From Candidatus Parcubacteria bacterium (lineage in GTDB: Bacteria; Patescibacteriota; Saccharimonadia; Saccharimonadales; Saccharimonadaceae), in assembly GCA_023432445.1 (NCBI GenBank), contig JAEYUP010000001.1, forward strand, positions 310,001 to 374,000: 64,000 nt of DNA, read 5' to 3'. A model generated the notes under the pieces. The model saw only the letters and a list, made by a program, of their open reading frames with translations. It did not search any database and was not told the DNA's origin. Of this stretch, positions 24,736-31,850 are shown piece after piece. Position 1 is the first letter of the stretch, and every line of letters begins with the position of its first letter. Made by a program: the position numbers and the translations under genes.

Positions 24736-24903
24736 ATGACCGAGAGTAAGAAACCGACAAAAACAACCATTATTCTGTTCTGGATTGGCATTGGCGCATA
24801 CCTAGGATTAGTTGCAACTACATATATAGATTACCCCGTAGTTATCTTCGGTTTTGCAACTTATCTCATTGGGATTTTTATTGGTGTCGCCAGCGCTAAA
24901 TAG
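24736..24903 (+). CDS. Two-helix small membrane protein (55 residues)
   Basis: An ATG at 24736 opens a 55-codon frame encoding a short Lys/Thr-rich head and two hydrophobic helices (TIILFWIGIGAYLGLVAT and VVIFGFATYLIGIFIGVAS). It is the only rightward gene between 20.3 and 28.2 kb. A TACAAT at 24721-24726 precedes the ATG by 9 nt, similar to the near-leaderless promoters seen elsewhere in the window. Family unknown. Confidence 0.5.
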   Translation: MTESKKPTKTTIILFWIGIGAYLGLVATTYIDYPVVIFGFATYLIGIFIGVASAK

Positions 24904-24927
24904 GCTAATAGGCGCCGTTTAAATCTG

Positions 24928-25350
24928 TTATGTAGGATCAGCGAAGGACTCCAGTAACTTCAGTTCATGAACCATCTGGTCAGGATGTTTTGCTAAATCA
25001 ACTTCGATCCAGGAGTTAAATGCGTCATGTTCGTGAAGGTCTTGCTTTTCACCGCTAAAGCAGTCGTCGTCGAACCATAAAAATGGCTTTGAAAAGTCGA
25101 TGGCTTCGGTCTTTTTTAGATTCCATGTTACGGGCTTGAACTTTTCTAGCCAAGGTCTAAGATTTTCATTGGTGCCGCGCTGCAGATACTCTATGGCATG
25201 GTCAGTTGTACCGTCCGTACAATGCGTCGTCAGCCAATATACTTCGAAGTTGTCAGCGGCATACTTGATGAAGTCGGCGGCGCCGATGGAGAGGTTGGCT
25301 TCGTTGGCGAGGAGGACGCCGTCGATGTCGAGGTAGAGGGTTGGGGTCAT
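24928..25350 (-). CDS. HAD-like small hydrolase
   Basis: A 140-residue protein beginning TLYLDIDGVLLANEANL, the DxDGV motif I of the HAD superfamily, with motif II in YWLTTHC and an acidic motif IV candidate in FLWFDDDCFSG. It is a minimal HAD core without a cap domain, as in some polynucleotide or sugar phosphatases. Substrate unknown. Confidence 0.7.
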   Translation of the reverse strand: MTPTLYLDIDGVLLANEANLSIGAADFIKYAADNFEVYWLTTHCTDGTTDHAIEYLQRGTNENLRPWLEKFKPVTWNLKKTEAIDFSKPFLWFDDDCFSGEKQDLHEHDAFNSWIEVDLAKHPDQMVHELKLLESFADPT

Positions 25351-25377
25351 GGGATTAGTATAGCAAAGGGAAGTTTC

Positions 25378-25800
25378 TCAGAAGAATAACTTGTCGAACA
25401 GCAATAATATAATTACCGCTATGAGCATAGTCATTACAGTAATTAGATGCCAACCATCTTTATCCCATATATAACCAAACCTCTTAATATAATCTTCGAC
25501 CGATGTTAGGTCCCCTCCTCGAACGTTATTGATTCCATGTTTTTTCATTAGATCACGCGTGACTTTATTCTCGTACTTCTCGGCGTGAGCTTTTGATACA
25601 CGACCTAAGTCTTCTTCGAGAATAATCTCGAGAGGCTTATGTTTTGCCGTCCAGTAGGCAACCCTAATACCGCTTAGGTGTTCTTGCATCCGGATCTGAG
25701 GCGTTTTGGTGGTAATACCTACATAATACTTGTTGTCCTGGAGTCTTAGTACGTAGAGGGTCCAGTTGCGAGATTGGTAAGTTTGATACGTAGTACTCAT
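25378..25800 (-). CDS. GIY-YIG endonuclease-domain protein with C-terminal membrane helix
   Basis: The N-terminal 90 residues form a GIY-YIG-like domain (YVLRLQDNKYYVGIT, then TPQIRMQEHLSG), in which the first triad is YVL and the second YVG. A conserved Glu is available in KAHAEKYENK. Unusually the protein ends in a hydrophobic helix (LITVMTMLIAVIILLLF), which would tether the nuclease domain to the membrane. Free-standing GIY-YIG proteins of this size are uncharacterised. It is 2 nt from the metK stop on the same strand and may be read through from metK. Confidence 0.75.
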   Translation of the reverse strand: MSTTYQTYQSRNWTLYVLRLQDNKYYVGITTKTPQIRMQEHLSGIRVAYWTAKHKPLEIILEEDLGRVSKAHAEKYENKVTRDLMKKHGINNVRGGDLTSVEDYIKRFGYIWDKDGWHLITVMTMLIAVIILLLFDKLFF

Positions 25801-25802
25801 GG

Positions 25803-26816
25803 CTACTTGCTATTGTAGCCTACTCCATCGATCCTTGCTCCCTCATCCCAACTGAAACTCGGGTGACCAAAATGACCGTATCTCGCCGTCTCTTCATACA
25901 TCGGACGTCGGAGATCGAGAAAACCGATAATTCCCTGTGGTGACAGATCGTAACCTTCGATTGCCTTCTCTTTACCGTCAACCGTTGCGGTTGCTTGAAG
26001 CGGCTGGTCATACCCGATCGCATAGGCGAGGGTGACGAATACCTCTTTTGCCTGAAAGCGATTCAGATAATCGACGGCGATTTTACGCGCCATATAGGCG
26101 GCGGACCGATCGACCTTACTCGGGTCTTTGCCGCTAAACGCACCACCGCCAATTGGCACTGCGGGTCCGTAGTTATCGACGGCAAGCTTTCGTCCGGTGA
26201 GGCCAGCGTCGGCATCAAAACCACCGACGTGCCAGTCGCCCGCAGGATTAATGTGGTACGTAATCTCGCGTGCATAGCTTGGTGCGATAGTTTGCGTTTT
26301 CTTCCAGTCACGAACCGCTTGCTCGAGTTCGGCCTTGGGTGCATTCTGAAAACTGGCCACGATTGTATGAATCTTGCCGTCGAGAGTCGTTACCTGTGTT
26401 TTGCCGTCGAATGGCCACTTATCGTATAAATATTGGTTGAGGTCGCGCGATAAAACGACTTCAAGTGGCAGCAACTCCTTTGTCTCGCTGGTGGCGTAGC
26501 CGACCATTATCCCTTGATCGCCTGCGCCTCCGTTGTCTACTCCCTGGGCAATTTCTGGGCTTTGCTTGGTGATGTGTTCGATGACCTCAACATCACCCGC
26601 CAAGCGTTGGACGATAGCAGGCACATCGACTCGTTTTGCTTTCGATGTCACCTCACCTGTCACAAAGACTTTTCCGTGGCCACCAGCGACATCGATCGCT
26701 ACCCGAGCATTCGGATCTTCTTTCAGGTGGGCGTCGAGGATAGCATCTGATATCTGGTCGCAGATTTTGTCCGGGTGTTTTGGTGATACACTCTCGGCGG
26801 TTTTAAAAGTTGGCAT
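25803..26816 (-). CDS. metK: S-adenosylmethionine synthetase
   Basis: Makes SAM from methionine and ATP. Family motifs: TAESVSPKHPDKICDQISDA at the N-terminus, NGGAGDQGIMVGYA (the GAGDQG loop) and GGGAFSGKDPSKVDRSAAY. At 337 residues it is shorter than the usual 380-400 but has the complete core and the C-terminal YGHFG. The frame runs back to 26912, but the ATG at 26816 begins the family N-terminus and sits behind an AAAGGAG site; the extension would lie inside the riboswitch. Two DNA methyltransferases in this window use its product. Control is by the upstream SAM-I riboswitch. Confidence 0.93.
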   Translation of the reverse strand: MPTFKTAESVSPKHPDKICDQISDAILDAHLKEDPNARVAIDVAGGHGKVFVTGEVTSKAKRVDVPAIVQRLAGDVEVIEHITKQSPEIAQGVDNGGAGDQGIMVGYATSETKELLPLEVVLSRDLNQYLYDKWPFDGKTQVTTLDGKIHTIVASFQNAPKAELEQAVRDWKKTQTIAPSYAREITYHINPAGDWHVGGFDADAGLTGRKLAVDNYGPAVPIGGGAFSGKDPSKVDRSAAYMARKIAVDYLNRFQAKEVFVTLAYAIGYDQPLQATATVDGKEKAIEGYDLSPQGIIGFLDLRRPMYEETARYGHFGHPSFSWDEGARIDGVGYNSK

Positions 26817-26823
26817 AAAAAAT

Positions 26824-26871
26824 ACTCCTTTCACGTATCTTTCCGCCCGCATTGGATAAAGATAAAGGAGT
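26824..26871 (-). promoter_or_regulatory. Shine-Dalgarno-sequestering hairpin of the metK riboswitch
   Basis: The metK ribosome-binding site AAAGGAGT (26831 to 26824) is exactly complementary to ACTCCTTT (26871 to 26864), and the adjacent ATCTTT / AAAGAT segments (26863-26858 and 26842-26837) extend the helix. Pairing would hide the ribosome-binding site, so the switch should act on translation; no T-run terminator is visible. Confidence 0.75.
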
Positions 26872-26880
26872 GTATGGTTT

Positions 26881-26976
26881 CTTATCTTTCCCGTATGGGC
26901 TAGAAGGGGCACCTTTGCATTGTTGCTGGTTGCCGGCAGGTCATAGAGCTAGTTCTCTCGCTGCACTCTGGATACG
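26881..26976 (-). promoter_or_regulatory. SAM-I (S-box) riboswitch aptamer upstream of metK
   Basis: On the minus strand the conserved S-box blocks occur in the right order and spacing: CCAGAG, GAGAACTAGCTCTATGA, CCGGCAACC, AAGGTGCC, CTAGCCC and GGGAAAGATAAG, closed by a short TATC/GATA pairing as P1. It lies directly ahead of metK, the classical target. SAM binding would be expected to lower metK expression. Confidence 0.85.
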
Positions 26977-27017
26977 TTTGATTGTTTAATGTACTTCTAT
27001 AGTTTAGCACGAGTTTG

Positions 27018-28166
27018 CTAGACAGTAGGCTTGTTTGTTTGCTTAAAGTCCTCATAAGAGCCGACCGCCTTAAAGTCTATTTCGAACAGCTCTGGTGATC
27101 TCTTGGTTATCATGACTGAGTCAATCCCAATAGTTAGTAGTTTCTCGTATGTTAGTAGTTCTCCCTCATCAAGATCGAGAACCTTTCGTAATAGCCAATC
27201 ACCCAGGTCACTATTAGGGTTCGACATTAGTGCCTTTCCACCTTCCTGGCACACTTTGGCATCTATTTTAGCGCCGCCCGGAAGCTCAAGCGAGAAGGGA
27301 ACATCACGTCCCGGGAAAAAATCCTCGAATGCTTGATGTATCCACGATGGTATCGGTATATACACCTCATCTGAGGACCTAGCCCTGCCACCTGCGTTCC
27401 ATTGATTAAGCGCACTTCTTTCGTGAACAACCGGCGCCGACCTGTCGGAATACAATGGCAATATGACATAGGCGCCCCGCTCCACCTCATCAGGTCGTGC
27501 AATAACATCTCTAATTTGTGGTCGCACGCTTGCTTTATTAAGTATGAATGAATACGGGTCGTCCATTATCTCAACAGAAAATTCAATACTTTCACCCGGC
27601 ACAAATCTTTTAAACAGGGTGCTTTTCGCTCTGTAAAACCTATAGCTATTTTTGTCATCGTGAAAGTCAATCTGCTTATCCGTCTCAGCGTCAACTTCTA
27701 GCAAACCGGTATTTATAAGATCCATCGCCTCTTCATATACAATGAAGGTGTCCTTTTTGCGAGCTATGCAGTGATAAATAATTGAGTCAAGGTTGTACAT
27801 TCGTTTCGTTGTATTAATACGATCGTTTCTTGCGTGAGCAATTACTAACGCCAAGTCCCGACCAGAAAGATTACTGTACGATCCTATGAGCTTGTTGAAT
27901 TCAGCCACCTTTTCATACTGGGTGTTTCTGTAAAGAAATGTTTTCAGGCCTATACCCACACCTTCAATAACCGCGTCTACAGAAACATCCCCACGGGACT
28001 CGTTACTTGCGTCGAGGGTAAGGCAATATATGTTCTCGTGTGCCCTATAGTGCAGATAGGGGGTCTCGCTCTCAGAAAAAAGACGGGAAAGTGACCCGAC
28101 GGCAGAAAGGAGGCTTATGTATTTTTCGACTTTTGTTGGATCGAGAGAATTAAATAGAGTACTCAC
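27018..28166 (-). CDS. Probable type II restriction endonuclease with NgoFVII-like C-terminal domain
   Basis: A 382-residue protein divergent from a cytosine-5 DNA methyltransferase. The C-terminal ~110 residues (EVYIPIPSWIHQAFEDFFPG, ..., GKALMSNPNSDLGDWLLR, GELLTYEKL) match the B3-like DNA-recognition domain of NgoFVII-type restriction enzymes. The N-terminal part lacks the phospholipase-D HxK motif of NgoFVII; DAVIEGVGIGLKTFLY at about residues 65-80 has been kept as the most nuclease-like stretch (Asp/Glu...Lys), so the catalytic type is unclear. Cleavage specificity is not predictable, though NgoFVII itself reads a GC-rich site. Start is GTG at 28166. Confidence 0.75.
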   Translation of the reverse strand: MSTLFNSLDPTKVEKYISLLSAVGSLSRLFSESETPYLHYRAHENIYCLTLDASNESRGDVSVDAVIEGVGIGLKTFLYRNTQYEKVAEFNKLIGSYSNLSGRDLALVIAHARNDRINTTKRMYNLDSIIYHCIARKKDTFIVYEEAMDLINTGLLEVDAETDKQIDFHDDKNSYRFYRAKSTLFKRFVPGESIEFSVEIMDDPYSFILNKASVRPQIRDVIARPDEVERGAYVILPLYSDRSAPVVHERSALNQWNAGGRARSSDEVYIPIPSWIHQAFEDFFPGRDVPFSLELPGGAKIDAKVCQEGGKALMSNPNSDLGDWLLRKVLDLDEGELLTYEKLLTIGIDSVMITKRSPELFEIDFKAVGSYEDFKQTNKPTV

Positions 28167-28251
28167 TGATTATTAAATATATATAAAACAGATGCATGTT
28201 GCAAATTCCGCAGCGTCCACTACTGTCGCATTGCGATATACTAGTATATAG

Positions 28252-29226
28252 ATGACAAAACTTCGTACAATCGATCTATTTGCCGGGCTGGGTGGCATCC
28301 GCCTAGGGTTTCATTCAGCCGGGTTCACTACTGTATATGCAAACGATTTCGATAAGTACGCTCGCATAACATACGACCTCAACTTCCCAGATGTAAAGCT
28401 ACATCTCGAAGATATTACAAAAGTTGATGAAAAATCCCTACCCGACTTTGACCTACTACTTGGGGGTTTTCCGTGCCAGGCCTTCTCAATTGCGGGGTAC
28501 AGAAAAGGTTTTGAAGACGAGAAGGGTCGAGGGAATCTTTTCTTTGATATTGTCCGTATCTTGGAAGAGAAAAAACCTCTTGGTTTTTTGCTCGAGAACG
28601 TTAAAAACCTAAAATCCCACGATGGCGGCAACACATTTAAGGTCATCTCTGAGGCCCTAGATCAAATCGGTTATGACATAAAAACATCCGTCCTCAACTC
28701 TATGGAATACGGAAATGTACCACAAAACCGCGAACGTATCTACATTGTTGGTTTTCGCAAAGATAGTGGTATTATATATAATTTTGCATTCCCTGAAAAA
28801 ATAAAACTAACAAAAACCATCGTCGATTTACTAGACGACCCCAGCGCCATAGACGAGAAGTACTATTACAACGGCAAACCACTTTTCGAGAAACTCAAGG
28901 ACTATCCATTTGAGACCAACCGGGTCTACCAATGGAGGCGTCAGTACGTGCGTGAGAACAAGAAGGGGGTCTGTCCAACCTTAACAGCAAACATGGGGAT
29001 GGGCGGCCACAACGTCCCCATCGTTAAAGACTCCAAGGGGATAAGGAAACTTACTCCTCGTGAATGTGCCCGACTGCAGGGCTATAGAGATAGTTACAAG
29101 TTCCCTCAATTAGCTGATTCACATATATATAAACAAATTGGAAACTCTGTATCGGTGCCAGTTATAGAAAGAATCGCAGAGCAAATGAAACTAGCGATTA
29201 TAAGCAAAAATCGTTCACTAGAGTAA
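28252..29226 (+). CDS. DNA (cytosine-5) methyltransferase
   Basis: A 324-residue C5 methyltransferase with all main motifs: SAM-binding motif I DLFAGLGGIRLGF, catalytic PCQ in GGFPCQAFSIAG (Cys75), ENVKN, QNRERIYIVGF and motif X GNSVSVPVIERI. The target-recognition domain between motifs VIII and IX is short, fitting a single type II enzyme. It should protect the host from the divergent restriction enzyme at 27018. A TATACT box ends 9 nt before the ATG. Confidence 0.92.
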   Translation: MTKLRTIDLFAGLGGIRLGFHSAGFTTVYANDFDKYARITYDLNFPDVKLHLEDITKVDEKSLPDFDLLLGGFPCQAFSIAGYRKGFEDEKGRGNLFFDIVRILEEKKPLGFLLENVKNLKSHDGGNTFKVISEALDQIGYDIKTSVLNSMEYGNVPQNRERIYIVGFRKDSGIIYNFAFPEKIKLTKTIVDLLDDPSAIDEKYYYNGKPLFEKLKDYPFETNRVYQWRRQYVRENKKGVCPTLTANMGMGGHNVPIVKDSKGIRKLTPRECARLQGYRDSYKFPQLADSHIYKQIGNSVSVPVIERIAEQMKLAIISKNRSLE

Positions 29227-29607
29227 TCGAAGTTGAATAGGCAACGACGGCTAATTTACCAGTCGCAATCGACACCCGAGGGTTAATATTGGATAATCCG
29301 TTATTCTATGCGCCGAACACGTTCGGGCATGAGACTAACGAACGAACCGCGACCAGGCATCGCTTCGCGCTGCGGTCGCTGATGCATACCCGCTTCCAGA
29401 AATGAAAAGCGCCAGACCAAATGGTCTGACGATTTTCTTGGCTCACAACAATAGAGGAAGTTATAACTTTAATAAAATACGATTGTCTCGGAACTTAAAA
29501 CGCATTCGCTATTTTGAATTAATAATGCTATAATAGTTTCCACTGATTAAGTAGAGTATCCTCTTCCTGATCCACACTACAAACTAATCTCAAAAAAGGA
29601 GACTTCT
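29227..29607. other. Intergenic stretch with terminator, tRNA-end motif and promoter
   Basis: No gene is visible. A hairpin CCAGACC / GGTCTGA (29412-29429) followed by T-rich sequence can terminate in either direction, and TTGGCTC (29438-29444) is the reverse complement of a tRNA-like GAGCCAA end. The following ~33 nt recur at 30637-30670. Near 29527 a TATAAT box may serve the next gene. The segment 29330-29400 is unusually GC-rich and contains a partly palindromic CGAACCGCGACC...GGTCGCTGATG arrangement. Confidence 0.5.
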
Positions 29608-29973
29608 ATGCCAACGAATAGAAGAAAAGTTACGAGTGAGGAACTAAAAAATGAGGTCCTCTCAAAAATAAAACTATATGAGGACAAAGACTTTCCGGAA
29701 GCCGGCAGGATTCATGAACTCATTATGACAGCCAATCCTGAACTTTGCCCACGCCTATGGTATGGCATGCCGGGTTATGCAAAGACAAAAGACGGTGCTG
29801 TTCTCTGCTTTTTCAGAAAAGACACACTTATATCTATTGGCGTAACTGAGTCTGCGGATATCGGTCAACTTAGTGAGGGTAAGTCCTTTACCGCAAGTGC
29901 ATGGTATATAACCAGTCTAGATAAAGAAGCAGAAGATATGATTATTCGTATTGTATCTAAAGTCACGAAATAG
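29608..29973 (+). CDS. DUF1801-like protein
   Basis: A 121-residue protein with CPRLWYGMPGYAKTKDGAVL and CFFRKDTLISIGVTESADI, which follow the DUF1801 pattern (YGMPAY, then short strands); it is a divergent relative of the gene at 23508. Function unsettled. AAAAAGGAG precedes the ATG. It forms a single-gene unit bounded by hairpin terminators and TGGCTC motifs on both sides, like the next three units. Confidence 0.65.
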   Translation: MPTNRRKVTSEELKNEVLSKIKLYEDKDFPEAGRIHELIMTANPELCPRLWYGMPGYAKTKDGAVLCFFRKDTLISIGVTESADIGQLSEGKSFTASAWYITSLDKEAEDMIIRIVSKVTK

Positions 29974-30000
29974 TTTCATCTCTACTGTGGGCATACAAAA

Positions 30001-30028
30001 AGTCAGAACTGAATTAACGGTTCTGACT
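30001..30028. terminator. Bidirectional hairpin terminator
   Basis: A nine-base perfect stem AGTCAGAAC / GTTCTGACT with T-rich sequence on the plus side and A-rich (T on minus) on the other. It separates two convergent units and is followed by TGGCTCC at 30044-30050. Confidence 0.75.
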
Positions 30029-30052
30029 TTCTCTTTCTTGGTCTGGCTCCGC

Positions 30053-30568
30053 TTATAGGTCACGGGATAAAGATGACGCACGCGCCTTAACAGCGGGAAA
30101 CTCACTATCCAGCCCATAAACCAACGCGGTCCTCAGCTCCGAGCCTATTGATGGATGATCATTTCTTATATCAAAAAGCGCTTGTAATGATTCTGTACGA
30201 ACAATGCTACTGGATGAATTATAGTAATCATAAAGCCAGATTTTCGAAGCTGCGGCTAGATGGGACATGGATAGGTGTAGCCGCGGCAAAATCTGTGCGA
30301 GGTGCCAGCGTACCTCTTTTTGCGACACCTTCTCCAGTATGTGCATCAAGGTATCTGCATGTTCTTCTAGTTGTTGTGTGTTCCGCCTACTATATTTTTC
30401 GAGACAATCAGCGGCTCTCATAGATACAGCTTCAGGCTCACTCTGTATAATTTCTAGCAAGTCTACGATCATACTCGGACTTGATACAAGCAATTGAACT
30501 GCTTCATCAACGTTCTTGACGGTGCGCTTATCACCTTCGTTTAGTAGATCGTACAATCTATTATGCAT
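30053..30568 (-). CDS. HEAT-repeat-like helical protein
   Basis: A 171-residue all-helical protein with HEAT/ARM-style repeating units (for example MRAADCLEKYSRRN, VRTESLQALFDIRN, VKARASSLSRDL). Related short HEAT proteins appear in mobile or accessory regions and act as scaffolds. No catalytic residues are recognisable. The stop codon lies 3 nt from a TGGCTCC motif, and a terminator hairpin follows. Confidence 0.6.
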   Translation of the reverse strand: MHNRLYDLLNEGDKRTVKNVDEAVQLLVSSPSMIVDLLEIIQSEPEAVSMRAADCLEKYSRRNTQQLEEHADTLMHILEKVSQKEVRWHLAQILPRLHLSMSHLAAASKIWLYDYYNSSSSIVRTESLQALFDIRNDHPSIGSELRTALVYGLDSEFPAVKARASSLSRDL

Positions 30569-30587
30569 AGTTTTATAGTAACAAAAA

Positions 30588-30622
30588 GGCTATTCAGTAG
30601 TGTGAATACTTACTGGATAACC
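30588..30622 (-). terminator. Hairpin terminator upstream of HEAT-like gene
   Basis: An imperfect long stem GGCTATTCAGTA / TACTGGATAACC with a T run on the minus strand. It would end leftward transcripts arriving from the DUF84 gene and is adjacent to TTGGCTC at 30637-30643. Confidence 0.6.
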
Positions 30623-30737
30623 TGTAAAATATGCTCTTGGCTCACAACGATAGAGGTAGTTATAACTATTTGCAAAAAGCTAACGTAATGCTTATTTTCA
30701 GATAGTTAGCCCTACCAACGTAGGCAAATTTATAAGT

Positions 30738-31271
30738 TTAGTAGTGTTCGGGGTTTTGCAATTGTGCTAAGGCCATTAGTATTGCAAGTTCATTAAGTTT
30801 GGTGCGATTTATTGCTCCGTGAGTTAATGTGTGTATTGCCCCTTCAGTAGTACCTAACTTTTCATGATCCGTGAGACCCACTTCTTTGAAAGCCTGGCTA
30901 CCATCACGCCCATCAAGTATCAATCTCAGTACTTCCCTGGGCCATTCAAAAGACGGAGCCATGCCGATAGAGTATCGATGTCCGTCGTATAGTGCACAGG
31001 CTGTCGTCTCCAGGTATCCTGTTTCTGTTTCGGTCGCTTCAAGTAAACCACTTTCCAGCCCTACGGCGAGATCACTACCTTCAAATGCAAGGTTTGCCCT
31101 TTCTTTGGCACCCCGTATAGTTTCTGCAATTGTTTTTGGGTGACCAAATTCTTCAACTTCAACATCGATACCCGTGACAACCGCTCCTTCAAAAAGGTCG
31201 CTTGTGGTAAAGACGTTTTCTACTGCTTGAATTTTAGTTTGGTTTTTGGAACCAACGTGAATTTCTGTCAT
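30738..31271 (-). CDS. DUF84-family non-canonical NTPase (XTPase/ITPase-like)
   Basis: A 177-residue protein with the DUF84/YjjX layout: VGSKNQTKIQAVENVF at the N-terminus, DLAVGLESGLLE and GTTEGAIHTLTHGAINR. Members hydrolyse deaminated purine nucleotides (ITP, XTP), cleaning the nucleotide pool. The Lys and acidic residues of the active site (SKNQTK, GLESG) are present. It is a single-gene unit between terminators. Confidence 0.85.
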   Translation of the reverse strand: MTEIHVGSKNQTKIQAVENVFTTSDLFEGAVVTGIDVEVEEFGHPKTIAETIRGAKERANLAFEGSDLAVGLESGLLEATETETGYLETTACALYDGHRYSIGMAPSFEWPREVLRLILDGRDGSQAFKEVGLTDHEKLGTTEGAIHTLTHGAINRTKLNELAILMALAQLQNPEHY

Positions 31272-31294
31272 AGGTATATTATTACATAAAACAA

Positions 31295-31322
31295 AAACAC
31301 CATGACTTTCATCACAGTGTTT
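31295..31322 (-). terminator. Hairpin terminator
   Basis: AAACAC at 31295-31300 pairs with GTGTTT at 31317-31322, followed on the minus strand by a T-rich run. It lies between the 100-residue gene and the DUF84 gene and is followed by TTGGCTC at 31327-31333. Confidence 0.6.
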
Positions 31323-31336
31323 ATGCTTGGCTCAGC

Positions 31337-31639
31337 TTACAGGTCTTGAACTTCTTCCTTCGGAGCGACAGTAATATGCCATGCATCATCCATATCAGAA
31401 TGCACGAGTCGCAAAGCAGCTTGACCCAATGGACCGACTTTGTCAGCAATTTGCTTAAAATACGCTTCAACACTCATTCCCAACTCAGCAGCATGTTGAT
31501 CCACATCTACGAATGGTGCATATTGAGGAGTCTCTTGCGGAACTTCTCCTCTTAATGAGGCGAATAGATCATTATTGAAGTCCAACCAATCTTGCTCATT
31601 CGGATTTTCTTTCGTAACGTATGTTTCAATTTCAGCCAT
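31337..31639 (-). CDS. Small acidic protein, unknown function
   Basis: A 100-residue soluble, acidic protein (starts MAEIETYVTKENPNEQDWLD; contains LGMSVEAYFKQIADKVGPLG). No membrane segment, cysteine or recognisable motif. The EAYFKQIAD section could be a short helix-turn-helix-like pair but I would not call it DNA-binding. It ends in a DL-stop followed by the same ~20-nt sequence found after the HEAT-like gene, so both belong to the same family of island units. Confidence 0.5.
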   Translation of the reverse strand: MAEIETYVTKENPNEQDWLDFNNDLFASLRGEVPQETPQYAPFVDVDQHAAELGMSVEAYFKQIADKVGPLGQAALRLVHSDMDDAWHITVAPKEEVQDL

Positions 31640-31690
31640 ATCAATAAACTTCCTTGTCTATCTATGTAATAGACTTATGATACAACAAAA

Positions 31691-31717
31691 ATCCAGCAGC
31701 TTGAATGCTTGCTGGAT
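31691..31717 (-). terminator. Hairpin terminator
   Basis: ATCCAGCA / TGCTGGAT, a perfect eight-base stem with a T run on the minus strand. It is next to the tRNA-like remnant at 31747-31772. Confidence 0.7.
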
Positions 31718-31746
31718 AGTTTAACAACTTTGCAGTTTGATAATCT

Positions 31747-31772
31747 TGGCTCCCCCGACTAGACTCGAACCA
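31747..31772 (-). pseudogene. tRNA 3'-end remnant (tRNA-Asn-like)
   Basis: On the minus strand TGGTTCGAGTCTAGT followed by CGGGGGAGCCA aligns without gaps to the last 26 nt of the intact tRNA-Asn at 40502 (21 of 26 identical), including the TTCGA T-loop and the encoded CCA. Sequence further upstream does not fold into a normal tRNA. A terminator hairpin follows, as it does after the real tRNA. I interpret it as an integration scar. Confidence 0.6.
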
Positions 31773-31850
31773 GACACCAAATAACACCTTCGAATCTAAC
31801 GAGTCGCTTTAGTTTAGCTTACACCCACCCTTTGTAAAAGCTTTTTTCGA

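Noticed and set aside
26817..26912. 32-residue N-terminal extension of MetK
   Set aside because: Overlaps the riboswitch expression platform and is absent from the family; the ATG at 26816 has the ribosome-binding site.
31738..31830. Possible intact tRNA on the minus strand
   Set aside because: The T-arm and CCA end are tRNA-like, but no 5' acceptor strand or anticodon arm folds; kept only as a remnant.
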